64,000 nucleotides of DNA, taken from positions 682,001-746,000 of the forward strand of contig CP073746.1 of NCBI GenBank assembly GCA_024397995.1, read 5' to 3'. Below, one piece after another: positions 17,928-26,029 of the stretch. The DNA is from a bacterium SCSIO 12827. GTDB lineage: Bacteria; Pseudomonadota; Alphaproteobacteria; Rhodospirillales; Casp-alpha2. The notes under the pieces are model-generated. The model worked only from the letters and a program-made list of their open reading frames with translations. It did no database searches and had not been told where the DNA came from. Position numbers and translations under genes: made by a program. Positions within the stretch are counted from its first letter, which is position 1, and every line of letters begins with the position of its first letter.

Positions 17928-18545
17928 ATGGATCTGAAGGACCAACGCCGCATCGCCGCCCCGAGAGAAGCCGTGTTCGCCGCCCTCAATGACCCGGAAA
18001 TTCTGGCCAAGGCGATCCCGGGCTGTGAAAGCCTGGACAAGGTTTCGGACACGGAATTCGCCGCGGTCGTGACCGCCAAGGTCGGGCCCGTGCGCGCCAA
18101 GTTCAACGGCCAAGTCACCCTGTCGGACCTTAACCCGCCGGAAAGCTACACCATCACCGGTGAGGGCAAGGGCGGCGCTGCCGGCTTCGCCAAGGGGGGT
18201 GCGGTCATCACCCTGGTCGAGGACGGCGACGGCACCCTGTTGAATTACGAGGTCAAGGCCGACGTCGGCGGCAAGCTGGCGCAACTCGGCGGCCGTCTGA
18301 TCGAAGGCACCTCCAAGAAGTTGGCCGGCGAGTTCTTTTCGACCTTCGAACAACTGGTCGTCGAAAGCGTCGGCGCTGCGCCCGCCGACGATGCGGCCGC
18401 GCAACCAGCCCCCGCCGTGGGTGAGCCGATTGCAGCCCCGTCGGCGTCCGGCCCCGGCAAACGGGTGTGGATCTGGATCGCCGTCGCCGCGGCCGCTGCG
18501 GCCGCCGCGGCCTTTGCGCTGTCGTCCACGAATTCGGCCGGCTAA
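17928..18545 (+). CDS. coxG: CoxG family protein (SRPBCC fold) with C-terminal membrane anchor
   Basis: A 205-residue protein. Residues 1-145 form an SRPBCC domain of the CoxG type, with FAALNDPEILAKAIPGCESLDKV and an Asp/Gly-rich EGKGGAAGFAKGGAVITL. A Pro/Ala-rich linker follows (about 150-180), then one C-terminal hydrophobic helix (VWIWIAVAAAAAAAAAFAL). In Oligotropha carboxidovorans CoxG helps place CO dehydrogenase at the membrane. The tail anchor seen here fits that role for the hydroxylase encoded nearby. The start is supported by AAGAAGGA upstream. Confidence 0.88.
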   Translation: MDLKDQRRIAAPREAVFAALNDPEILAKAIPGCESLDKVSDTEFAAVVTAKVGPVRAKFNGQVTLSDLNPPESYTITGEGKGGAAGFAKGGAVITLVEDGDGTLLNYEVKADVGGKLAQLGGRLIEGTSKKLAGEFFSTFEQLVVESVGAAPADDAAAQPAPAVGEPIAAPSASGPGKRVWIWIAVAAAAAAAAAFALSSTNSAG

Positions 18546-18563
18546 GGATAGAGGTCTCCGGCC

Positions 18564-19583
18564 ATGTCCCTGCCTACGGATCAAATGCTGCCCGCCGATG
18601 ACGTGTTCGACGCCGCCTTTGCCTGGCGCGACGCCGGCAAGCCCGTGGCGTTGGCGACCGTGGTCTCGACCTGGGGGTCGTCGCCGCGCCCGCCGGGAAG
18701 CCATCTTGGTGTCTCGGTCGATGGTGAGATGACGGGATCCGTCTCCGGCGGCTGCATTGAGGGCGCGGTGGTCAAGGAAGCCCTCGACATTCTCAAGGGG
18801 GCTCCGGCCCAGGTCCTCGACTTTGGCGTCACCGACCAGCAGGCCTGGGACGTGGGCCTGGCCTGCGGCGGGGCGGTCAAGGTTTTGGTCCGCGATTTCG
18901 TGCCCTTGATTCCATTGTACACACAGGCCCGCGCGGCCCTCGCGTCCGGTGAGCCCTCGGCCCTGGTCACCCGCCTGGACAGCGGCGAAACGGTGACGTT
19001 GGACGCGGGCGCCCTTCCCGATGCGGTCGCCGAGGCCGCGCGCAAGGCGCTCAAGGACGATAAGTCCCGTGCCTATTCCGGCGACGATGGCGACTGGTTC
19101 ATCGAGATCGTGGCCCCGCCGCGGCGGCTGATCGTGGTCGGCGCGGTGCATATCGCCCAGGCCCTGGTGCCCATGGCGGCCATGGCCGGGTTCCGGGTTT
19201 CGGTTGTCGACCCACGCCGGGCCTATGCCTCCGACGCCCGGTTTCCCGGCGTCGACGTGCGCACGGACTGGCCGGACGAGGCCTTGGAAGACCTGAAGCC
19301 CGACAGCCGCACGGCCATCGTCACCCTGACCCATGATCCCAAGTTGGACGATCCGGCCCTGGACAGGGCGCTGCGCTCACCGGCGTTCTATATCGGTTCT
19401 CTCGGCAGTTCGCGGACCCAGGCCAAACGGGTTGAGCGTCTGGCCGAAGTCGGGTTCGATGAGGCCGCCATCGCGCGCATCCACGGCCCCGTCGGGCTGC
19501 GCATCGGGGCGCAGTCGCCTGCGGAAATCGCCGTCAGCATCCTGGCCGAGATCATCGCCCGGATGCGCAGCACCCCGGATTAG
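18564..19583 (+). CDS. xdhC: XdhC family molybdenum cofactor maturation protein
   Basis: A 339-residue protein with the N-terminal XdhC/CoxI domain (ATVVSTWGSSPRPPGSHL and GSVSGGCIEGAVV) and a C-terminal Rossmann domain (LIVVGAVHIAQALVPMA, VTLTHDPKLDD, YIGSLGSSRTQAKR). XdhC binds the molybdenum cofactor, protects its sulfurated form and inserts it into the large subunit. In Rhodobacter capsulatus it works with a NifS-like desulfurase. A desulfurase gene begins 14 bases downstream here, which fits that partnership. GGATAGAGG precedes the start. Confidence 0.93.
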   Translation: MSLPTDQMLPADDVFDAAFAWRDAGKPVALATVVSTWGSSPRPPGSHLGVSVDGEMTGSVSGGCIEGAVVKEALDILKGAPAQVLDFGVTDQQAWDVGLACGGAVKVLVRDFVPLIPLYTQARAALASGEPSALVTRLDSGETVTLDAGALPDAVAEAARKALKDDKSRAYSGDDGDWFIEIVAPPRRLIVVGAVHIAQALVPMAAMAGFRVSVVDPRRAYASDARFPGVDVRTDWPDEALEDLKPDSRTAIVTLTHDPKLDDPALDRALRSPAFYIGSLGSSRTQAKRVERLAEVGFDEAAIARIHGPVGLRIGAQSPAEIAVSILAEIIARMRSTPD

Positions 19584-19597
19584 GGCAGGGGCGGCCC

Positions 19598-20800
19598 ATG
19601 TTGTCCCTGCGCGATCAGTTTCCCTCTCTGGCCTCGGGTCTGGCCGGGACGTATCTGGATAATGCGGCGATGACCCAGATCGCGACCCCCGTGCTGGCCC
19701 GCATGACGTCGTTCGAAACCGGTGGCCGAGCCAACGTGAAGCGCGGTATCTATCCTCTGGCGACGCAGGCGACGGCGGCTTTCGAGGGCGCGCGGGCGGC
19801 CCTGGCGCGCTATCTGGGGGCAGAAAACCCGAACGAGGTGGTGTTCACATCCGGGGCCACGGGGGCGATCAATCTTGTCGCCCATGGTTTCGGTGCCGGT
19901 TTGACGGCGGGTGATGAAATCATCATCGGCGAGGCCGAACACCATGCCAACATCGTGCCCTGGCAGATGCTGCGTGACCGCGCGGGCGTGATCCTCAAGG
20001 TGCTGCCGGTCGACGATGCGGGCTATCCCCGGCTGGATGCCCTGGACGATCTGATGACGGCGCGCACCCGACTGATCACCATCACCCATGCCTCCAACGT
20101 GACGGGGGCAGTGACCGATATCGCGGCGATCTGCGACCGGGCCCGCGCCCGGGGTGTGCGGGTGCTGGTCGACGGCGCGCAGATGGCGGCCCATGGACCC
20201 GTCGACGTGACCACCCTGGGCTGCGACTTCTATGTCGTCACCGGGCATAAGATGTTCGGGCCGACGGGTGTCGGCGTATTGTGGGCGCGGGCGGAGGTTC
20301 AGGAAACCATGACGCCGTTCATGGGGGGCGGCGAAATGATCCGCCGCGTCACCTTCGGCGAAACCACCTACGCCCCGCCGCCCCACCGGTTCGAGGCCGG
20401 AACCCCGCCGGTGACCCAGGCCGTTGGCTTGGGCGCGGCGGCGGACATGCTGTTGGGGCTCGACTGGCCGGAAATTCGCGCCCATGAACAGATCCTTTTC
20501 GGCATCCTGATGGAACGGCTTGCTGCCCTGGATCGCGTCACGGTCATCGGCCCGGGTGGCAACGCCAGGCGGTTGCCGATCCTGTCCTTCACCGTGGCCG
20601 GTGCCCATCCCCACGACATTTGCGAGTTGATGGGGGCCAGGGGGGTCGCCCTGCGCGGCGGCCATCATTGCGCCCAGCCGTTGATGGATCGCTTTGGCGT
20701 CGAGGCGACGACCCGGGCCAGCCTGGCGCTGTACAACGTGCAGGGCGATATCGACGCCTTCACGGACGCCCTGGACGAAACATTGAAGGTATTGGCATGA
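19598..20800 (+). CDS. SufS-type cysteine desulfurase (class V aminotransferase)
   Basis: A 400-residue PLP enzyme of the SufS/CsdA group. PLP-binding Lys218 lies in TGHKMFGPTG, the cofactor site also includes DGAQMAAHGPVDV, and the catalytic Cys358 is in GGHHCAQP. It takes sulfur from cysteine as a persulfide. Its position between XdhC and a scaffold-protein gene suggests a dedicated sulfur donor for molybdenum-cofactor sulfuration (like NifS4 of Rhodobacter) or for the 2Fe-2S subunit, not the housekeeping SUF pathway, whose other genes are absent. Its stop overlaps the next start (ATGA). Confidence 0.93.
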   Translation: MLSLRDQFPSLASGLAGTYLDNAAMTQIATPVLARMTSFETGGRANVKRGIYPLATQATAAFEGARAALARYLGAENPNEVVFTSGATGAINLVAHGFGAGLTAGDEIIIGEAEHHANIVPWQMLRDRAGVILKVLPVDDAGYPRLDALDDLMTARTRLITITHASNVTGAVTDIAAICDRARARGVRVLVDGAQMAAHGPVDVTTLGCDFYVVTGHKMFGPTGVGVLWARAEVQETMTPFMGGGEMIRRVTFGETTYAPPPHRFEAGTPPVTQAVGLGAAADMLLGLDWPEIRAHEQILFGILMERLAALDRVTVIGPGGNARRLPILSFTVAGAHPHDICELMGARGVALRGGHHCAQPLMDRFGVEATTRASLALYNVQGDIDAFTDALDETLKVLA

Positions 20801-21234
20801 GCGGCGCCGACGGCATCTACGACACGCGGATCAAGGAATTGGCGGCCACGGCCCGGGATCTGGGGCCGGTCGAGCACGCCGATTGCCGGCACGAGGCCGA
20901 TAATTTCCTCTGCGGCGACCGGGTCGCGGTCGAGGTCGCGCGGGATGGTGAGCGGATCAAGGCGGTCGGCGGCAAGGTGCGCGGCTGTCTTTTGACCCAG
21001 GCAGCCGCCGCCCTGGTCGCCCAGGCGGCGCCGGGGCTGAAGGTGGCGGACCTCCGGGGCGGCATCAAACAGGCCGAAGCCCTGATGGCCGACGGCACGC
21101 CGGCCACGGGAGCATGGGAAGGACTCAACGCCTTTACGCCGGTCCATGATGCGAAGCACCGCCACGACTGCGTGCTGCTGCCGTTCCAGGCGCTCGCCGC
21201 CTGTCTTGACCAGACCGAACCTCGGGACGGCTGA
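20797..21234 (+). CDS. IscU/SufU-like iron-sulfur cluster assembly scaffold
   Basis: A 145-residue protein of the NifU N-terminal family. The three scaffold cysteines can be placed: NFLCGDRV, VRGCLLTQAAAALV and HRHDCVLLPFQAL, corresponding to the CGD, GC and final Cys of IscU/SufU. An extra Cys lies in HADCRHEAD. It would accept sulfur from the desulfurase encoded just before it. The ATG at 20797 overlaps the desulfurase stop, which implies translational coupling. A longer in-frame reading that begins inside the desulfurase gene is rejected. Confidence 0.87.
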   Translation: MSGADGIYDTRIKELAATARDLGPVEHADCRHEADNFLCGDRVAVEVARDGERIKAVGGKVRGCLLTQAAAALVAQAAPGLKVADLRGGIKQAEALMADGTPATGAWEGLNAFTPVHDAKHRHDCVLLPFQALAACLDQTEPRDG

Positions 21235-21240
21235 TCCCTC

Positions 21241-22266
21241 ATGGACCCGCTCAGTCAGGGCGCCCTCGGCGCGGTCCTTCCGCTTGCCACGCGTCGGCGC
21301 ACCCAGGCCGCCGTGGCCGGGGGCCTCGGCTTCATCGCCGGGATGATGGCGGACCTGGATGTGCTGATCCGGTCACAGACCGATACCCTGCTGTTCCTGG
21401 AATATCACCGCCAGTTCTCCCACTCCCTGATCTTCATCCCCGTGGGCGGGCTGATCGCCGCCCTTCTTCTGTATCGGCCGTTTCGACGATGGCACGGCCT
21501 GACGTTCCTTCGGACGTGGATGTACTGCGCCCTGGGATACGGCACCCATGGGTTGCTCGACACGGCAACCTCTTACGGTACCGTGTTGCTGTGGCCATTC
21601 AGTGATGAGCGGTTTTCCTGGAGCATCATCTCCATCGTTGATCCCGTGTTCACACTGCCGGTCCTGGCGTTGGCCATCATCGGCGTGGTTCGGCGGAACG
21701 GCGTCTGGGGCCGGGCGGCGCTTGTCTGGGCGCTGCTTTATCTGGGGTTTGGCGCGGTTCAGCACCGCAATGCCTTGGCCATGGGGCATGCCCTTGCGGC
21801 CGAACGGGGGCATGCGCCGCTGCGGCTTGAGGTCAAACCCAGCTTCGCCAACATCCTGGTGTGGAAGGTGATCTACGAGACCACCGGCCGCTTCCACGTG
21901 GATGCCGTGCGCGCCGGCATCGGCCCCACGGTGATGCCGGGCACGTCCGTTCCGCGGCTTGATCCGGCACGAGATTTCCCCTGGCTGCGGGCGGAGTCAC
22001 GGCAGGCGCGCGATATCGCGCGGTTCGCCCGGTACAGCGACGGTTACGTGGCCCGCGACCCGGTCCGCCCCGACCGCGTGATCGACGTGCGCTATTCCTT
22101 CGTGCCGAACGAGATCGCGCCCCTGTGGTCGATCGGCCTTAGGCGCGATGCCGCGCCGAATGCCCATGTCACCTTCGACACACATCGGGAGTCGGTGCGC
22201 GCGCGGCTTCCCGACCTGTGGCGGATGATTGCCCAGCCGACGGCAAGGCATGACGCGGCCGATTGA
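21241..22266 (+). CDS. membrane-bound metal-dependent hydrolase (YdjM/DUF457 family)
   Basis: A 341-residue protein beginning MDPLSQGALGAV, typical of the family. Conserved polar residues lie at the membrane edge (MADLDVLIR, HRQFSHSLI, GTHGLLDTATSYGT). Four to five hydrophobic helices fill the first 190 residues, and the rest is a soluble domain. Homologues are called metal-dependent hydrolases on the basis of these His and Asp residues, but the reaction is unknown. It starts 6 bases after the scaffold gene, so it may ride on the maturation operon without sharing its function. Confidence 0.85.
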   Translation: MDPLSQGALGAVLPLATRRRTQAAVAGGLGFIAGMMADLDVLIRSQTDTLLFLEYHRQFSHSLIFIPVGGLIAALLLYRPFRRWHGLTFLRTWMYCALGYGTHGLLDTATSYGTVLLWPFSDERFSWSIISIVDPVFTLPVLALAIIGVVRRNGVWGRAALVWALLYLGFGAVQHRNALAMGHALAAERGHAPLRLEVKPSFANILVWKVIYETTGRFHVDAVRAGIGPTVMPGTSVPRLDPARDFPWLRAESRQARDIARFARYSDGYVARDPVRPDRVIDVRYSFVPNEIAPLWSIGLRRDAAPNAHVTFDTHRESVRARLPDLWRMIAQPTARHDAAD

Positions 22267-22289
22267 TTTTCAATACGTCGACGCGTGGC

Positions 22290-23006
22290 CTACATCAACG
22301 CCCGTTGTTCCAGGCGGCCCCGGTCGGGGATCGCCAGGCCCTTGTCCGTGCGCTGGACGATGTCGTCGTCGCGCAGGCGGCCCAGGATACGAGATACGGT
22401 TTCCCTGGACGCGCCGATCATGTTGGCGAAGTTGGTTTGCGTCGGCACCGGGAACACCAAGTAGCGTTCGGGGTCGTTCGGGTCCGGTTCGGCCATGCGG
22501 ATCAGTTCCATGCAGACCCGCTGTTCGGCACCCAACAGGCTGACGTCGGCCAGCCGTTCGTCGCCCAGGCGGATCACGGCGGCCAATCGTTTGAGCAACG
22601 CCATGGCCATGTCCCGGTTGCTGGTGACGAGATCGAGGAACGCCGGGCCGGGCACGGCGCCGACGATGCAGCGTGTAATGGTGCAGACCCAGGCGGAGCG
22701 CGGCAGACCGTCGATGGCGGCCAGTTCGCCGAACACGTCGCCGTTCTTCAGCGCGGCATAGGACACGGCGCGCCCGGATTCCGAATAGTTCAGGACATGG
22801 GCGGTGCCGGTGATCAGAAAATAGACGCTGGTATATTCCTCGCCCCGCTCGATGATCTTTTCACCGGGCCCGAAGTCCATCCATCGGCATTGCCGTTCCA
22901 GGCCGGCCCGCTCCTTCGCGCTTAGACAGTCCAGCAGCGACACGCCGTCCAGGCTTTGCGGCGTCTTGGCAAGATTGCCGGATTTGCTTGGATCACTGCG
23001 GCCCAT
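22290..23006 (-). CDS. Crp/Fnr family transcriptional regulator, CRP-like
   Basis: A 238-residue regulator: a cyclic-nucleotide-binding-type beta roll (about 40-150, with NGDVFGELAAIDGLPRS) and a C-terminal winged HTH with recognition helix GASRETVSR. There is no N-terminal cysteine cluster, so oxygen sensing through an Fe-S centre is not expected. The RETVSR helix resembles CRP, which reads TGTGA-type sites, more than FNR. The start at 23006 follows AAGGGGAA and discards 24 unlikely residues. It lies downstream of ccoS on the same strand with about a 125-bp gap. Confidence 0.88.
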   Translation of the reverse strand: MGRSDPSKSGNLAKTPQSLDGVSLLDCLSAKERAGLERQCRWMDFGPGEKIIERGEEYTSVYFLITGTAHVLNYSESGRAVSYAALKNGDVFGELAAIDGLPRSAWVCTITRCIVGAVPGPAFLDLVTSNRDMAMALLKRLAAVIRLGDERLADVSLLGAEQRVCMELIRMAEPDPNDPERYLVFPVPTQTNFANMIGASRETVSRILGRLRDDDIVQRTDKGLAIPDRGRLEQRALM

Positions 23007-23131
23007 GCGTCCATTCCCCTTTGTTGGGCTGCACGCGGTGACGGTGCCGCCGAAACCTAAGATACGGCGCAAAAGCAAACGGGTTCAACGCAGAAATGGC
23101 GGAAACGGGCCTGGTCCGGCGGGATGTCTCG

Positions 23132-23314
23132 TCAATGGCAGGGCGGATGGATGCCGAACCAGGTGCCGGGTTTGTCCTCGTCATCCATCAGGATGCGCTC
23201 GGCAGCGCCGTCCAGATCGTCGAACTGGCCCGACTTCAGCGCCCAGAAAAACGCCCCCAGGCCCAACAGGCCAAGGAACAGGGCGGCGGGGATCAGGTAG
23301 ATCAGGACATCCAT
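23132..23314 (-). CDS. ccoS: cbb3-type cytochrome oxidase assembly protein CcoS
   Basis: A 60-residue protein with one N-terminal membrane helix (LIYLIPAALFLGLLGLGAFFWAL) followed by the family motif SGQFDDLDGAAERILMDD. CcoS is needed for insertion of cofactors into cbb3 oxidase. It starts 10 bases after ccoI, with AGGAA before the ATG, and closes the ccoNOQPGHIS gene order. Confidence 0.93.
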   Translation of the reverse strand: MDVLIYLIPAALFLGLLGLGAFFWALKSGQFDDLDGAAERILMDDEDKPGTWFGIHPPCH

Positions 23315-23324
23315 GAGACGGTTC

Positions 23325-25520
23325 CTACTTTACAAGTTTCAGGCGCAGCGCATTGAGCGTCACCAGGATCGAGGAGGATGACATGGCGACGGCGGCGACC
23401 AGGGGCGTCGCGAAACCGGCCACGGCGATCGGCACGGCGATGACGTTGTAGAGCAGGGCCAGGGCGAAGTTCTGCTTCACATGCCGGGTCGCGGCGCGGG
23501 CCACGGCGACGGCCTCGGCCACGGGGGCGAGGGAGCGGCCCTGAAACACCATGTCGGCGGCGGTCTGGCTGATGTCGGCGGCGGTTGCGGGTGACAGGGA
23601 GGCATGGCCCGCCGCCAGGGCAGGGGCATCGTTCAGGCCGTCGCCGACCATCACCACATGGCGGCCCCCGGCGGCCAGATCCTTGAGGCGCTGGACCTTG
23701 GCGGCGGGGGGACACTGGGCCCGCCAATCCTTGATGCCAAACTCACCCGCGACGGTGCGCACGACGTCTTCGCGGTCGCCGGACAGAAGTTCGATGCCCA
23801 GCCCCATGGCCCGCAGCCGCGCGATGGTGTCGCGGGCATCGTCACGCAGCCGGTCGGCGAAGACGAAGCGCACGGGCGTGTCGTCGCCGTCGGCCAGCCA
23901 GAATTCCGGCCCGGTTGCAGCGCCGGTATCGGACGCCGTGATGTCCGCATGGCACCAGGCCGCGCTGCCCAGGCGGAGCAGGCGGCCGCCGTGATGGGCG
24001 GACAAACCGCAGCCCGGCGTTTCCGCGATGTCGGCAAGGTCGATCCGGGCGTTATCGTCCTGGGGGGCGGCCTTGACCAGGGCGCGGGCCAGGGGATGGC
24101 GGCTGTGGGCGGCCAGGGCGGCGGCCAGGCGCAGGCTGTGCGGCGGAATATCATCGGCGTTGACCAAAGCCGGTTCGCCCAGGGTCAGGGTGCCGGTCTT
24201 GTCGAACACCACATGGTCCACCTGGGCCAGGCGTTCCAGCCCGTCGGCGGCCTTGAGCAGCACGCCGCGCTGGAGAAGGCGGCCGGAAGCGACGACCTGC
24301 ACCGCCGGCACGGCAAGCCCGAGCGCGCAGGGACAGGTGATGATCAGCACGGCCACGGCGGTCAGCAATGAGCGTTCCCAGTCGCCGGTCGCCAGCCACC
24401 ATCCGGCGAGGGTGCCGGCGGCCAGGATATGCACGGCCGGGGCATAGATGTGGGCGGCCCGGTCGGCAAGCTTCACGTATTTGGCGCGGCCCTGTTCGGC
24501 GGCCTCCATCAGGCGCACGATCTCGGCCAGCAAGGTATCCTCGCCGGCGGCGGTGATACGGACCTCGACCGGGGCGGTCAGGTTCAGCGTTCCGGCATAG
24601 ACGGCGTCGCCGGGGGCGGCGGCCTGCGGCAGGCTTTCGCCGGTGACCAGGGAGGTATCCATGTCCGTGCGGCCGGTGGCGATCTCGCCGTCGGCGGCCA
24701 GCCGCTCACCGGCGGCGACGGCCAGCACCATGCCGGGGACCAGGCTTGTGGTCGCGACGGCGCGTTGCTTGCCGTCCGCGCCGATGACCATGGCTGTCGC
24801 GGCACGCAGGCCGAGCAGACGGGTCGCCGCCGACCGTGCCTTGGTCCGCGCCCGGCGGTCCAGGTAACGTCCGATCAGCAGGAAGAACAGCAGCGTCACG
24901 GAGGCGTCGAAATAGGCGTGCTCGGCCCCCTTCATGGTCTGCTGCAGGCTCATGCCCGCGGCCAGGATCACCGCCAGCGAGATCGGCACGTCCATGTTCA
25001 GCGCCCGGTTGGCAAGTGCGCGCGCGGCGGAGGCGAAGAACGGCATGCCCGCATAGACCACGGCAGGCAAGGCGATCAGCGCCGAGACCCAGTGGAACAG
25101 GTCGCGGGTCGCGCCGCCCATGCCGGAGAAATGCCCTGACCACACGGACACCGACAGCAGCATCACGTTGGCGGCGGCGAACCCGGCCACGGCCATGGCC
25201 TTCAAAAGGCGCCTGTCCTCGGCCTCGCCGCCGTCTTCCAGGGCGGCAGGATCGAAGGCGCGGGCGGGAAAGCCCAGGTCGGTGACCGTCTCGGCGATGG
25301 CGTCGGGGGTGGTCTGGCCGGGCAGCCAGTCAACCCGCAGGCGCTTGGTCGATAGGTTGACGCGCGACGCGGCGACGCCCGGCATGTTCGCCAGCGTGTT
25401 CTCGATCCGCTTGATGCAGCCCGCGCAATGGACGTTCTCGACCATCAGGTGCAGGGTCTCGGGCGAGGCGGATGTGGACTCTGCGGCGGGGACCGGGGTG
25501 GCGGCGGTGACCTGGTTCAT
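23325..25520 (-). CDS. ccoI: copper-translocating P1B-type ATPase CcoI/FixI
   Basis: A 731-residue copper pump. The N-terminal heavy-metal domain has CAGC at residues 32-35. Eight hydrophobic helices follow in the CopA2-like layout, including the CPC motif (TCPCALG, about residue 397). The phosphorylation site is DKTGT (about residue 440), with the HP motif (SRHPLARAL) and GDGLNDAPAL. CcoI supplies copper for the binuclear centre of cbb3 oxidase. Its start overlaps the ccoH stop by four bases, so translation is coupled. Confidence 0.96.
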   Translation of the reverse strand: MNQVTAATPVPAAESTSASPETLHLMVENVHCAGCIKRIENTLANMPGVAASRVNLSTKRLRVDWLPGQTTPDAIAETVTDLGFPARAFDPAALEDGGEAEDRRLLKAMAVAGFAAANVMLLSVSVWSGHFSGMGGATRDLFHWVSALIALPAVVYAGMPFFASAARALANRALNMDVPISLAVILAAGMSLQQTMKGAEHAYFDASVTLLFFLLIGRYLDRRARTKARSAATRLLGLRAATAMVIGADGKQRAVATTSLVPGMVLAVAAGERLAADGEIATGRTDMDTSLVTGESLPQAAAPGDAVYAGTLNLTAPVEVRITAAGEDTLLAEIVRLMEAAEQGRAKYVKLADRAAHIYAPAVHILAAGTLAGWWLATGDWERSLLTAVAVLIITCPCALGLAVPAVQVVASGRLLQRGVLLKAADGLERLAQVDHVVFDKTGTLTLGEPALVNADDIPPHSLRLAAALAAHSRHPLARALVKAAPQDDNARIDLADIAETPGCGLSAHHGGRLLRLGSAAWCHADITASDTGAATGPEFWLADGDDTPVRFVFADRLRDDARDTIARLRAMGLGIELLSGDREDVVRTVAGEFGIKDWRAQCPPAAKVQRLKDLAAGGRHVVMVGDGLNDAPALAAGHASLSPATAADISQTAADMVFQGRSLAPVAEAVAVARAATRHVKQNFALALLYNVIAVPIAVAGFATPLVAAVAMSSSSILVTLNALRLKLVK

Positions 25521-26029
25521 TTCGTGTCCCCGGCCTGAATCTCGTGGACCATGCGGAAGTTACGGCCATCCGGGGCCCGGGCGGTGACCTCGACCTGCCA
25601 ACGGCCCAGGGCCGGAAGACGCAACAAGGCGGCGTAGAGGCCCGGGCGGTCCTCGGCCAGTCTGGCGTCCACGGTCAGGCCTTCGCCCAACGGGCGGGTG
25701 AGGCGGGCCTGGGCGGCAAGCCCGGCAAGGGGGCCGTCGGGCCCGGCCATGGTCAGGGTCAGCATGCGGGTTCCCTTGGGCGTCGACGGGCCCAAGGCAA
25801 CGTGGGAACGCCAGCCCATGGCATCCTGGCGGGCGGCGCTTTCCAGGGTCTTGTTGTAGGCGATGCCTTCTTCATAGGCTTTCTGGGTGGTCAGTCCCGG
25901 CCAACTGTCGAGCGCGAAATAGACGAAGGTCAGGTTGACGGCGATGATCACGGCGAAAAAGGCGACGATCCAGATCAGCACCATCTTGCCGGTGATCGGC
26001 CGCGCGGCGGACGGCAGGGTAATGCTCAT
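25517..26029 (-). CDS. ccoH: CcoH/FixH assembly protein
   Basis: A 170-residue protein with one membrane helix near the N-terminus (MVLIWIVAFFAVIIAVNLTF) and a periplasmic beta-rich domain, matching FixH. It contains the family motif SWPGLTTQKAYEEG shortly after the helix. CcoH is a stable partner of the oxidase during assembly. It overlaps ccoG by one base and ccoI by four, so the three are tightly coupled. Confidence 0.94.
   Translation of the reverse strand: MSITLPSAARPITGKMVLIWIVAFFAVIIAVNLTFVYFALDSWPGLTTQKAYEEGIAYNKTLESAARQDAMGWRSHVALGPSTPKGTRMLTLTMAGPDGPLAGLAAQARLTRPLGEGLTVDARLAEDRPGLYAALLRLPALGRWQVEVTARAPDGRNFRMVHEIQAGDTK

Noticed and set aside
20620-20796. Upstream extension of the IscU/SufU-like gene
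   Set aside because: It lies wholly inside the desulfurase gene, and the ATGA junction gives a natural start.
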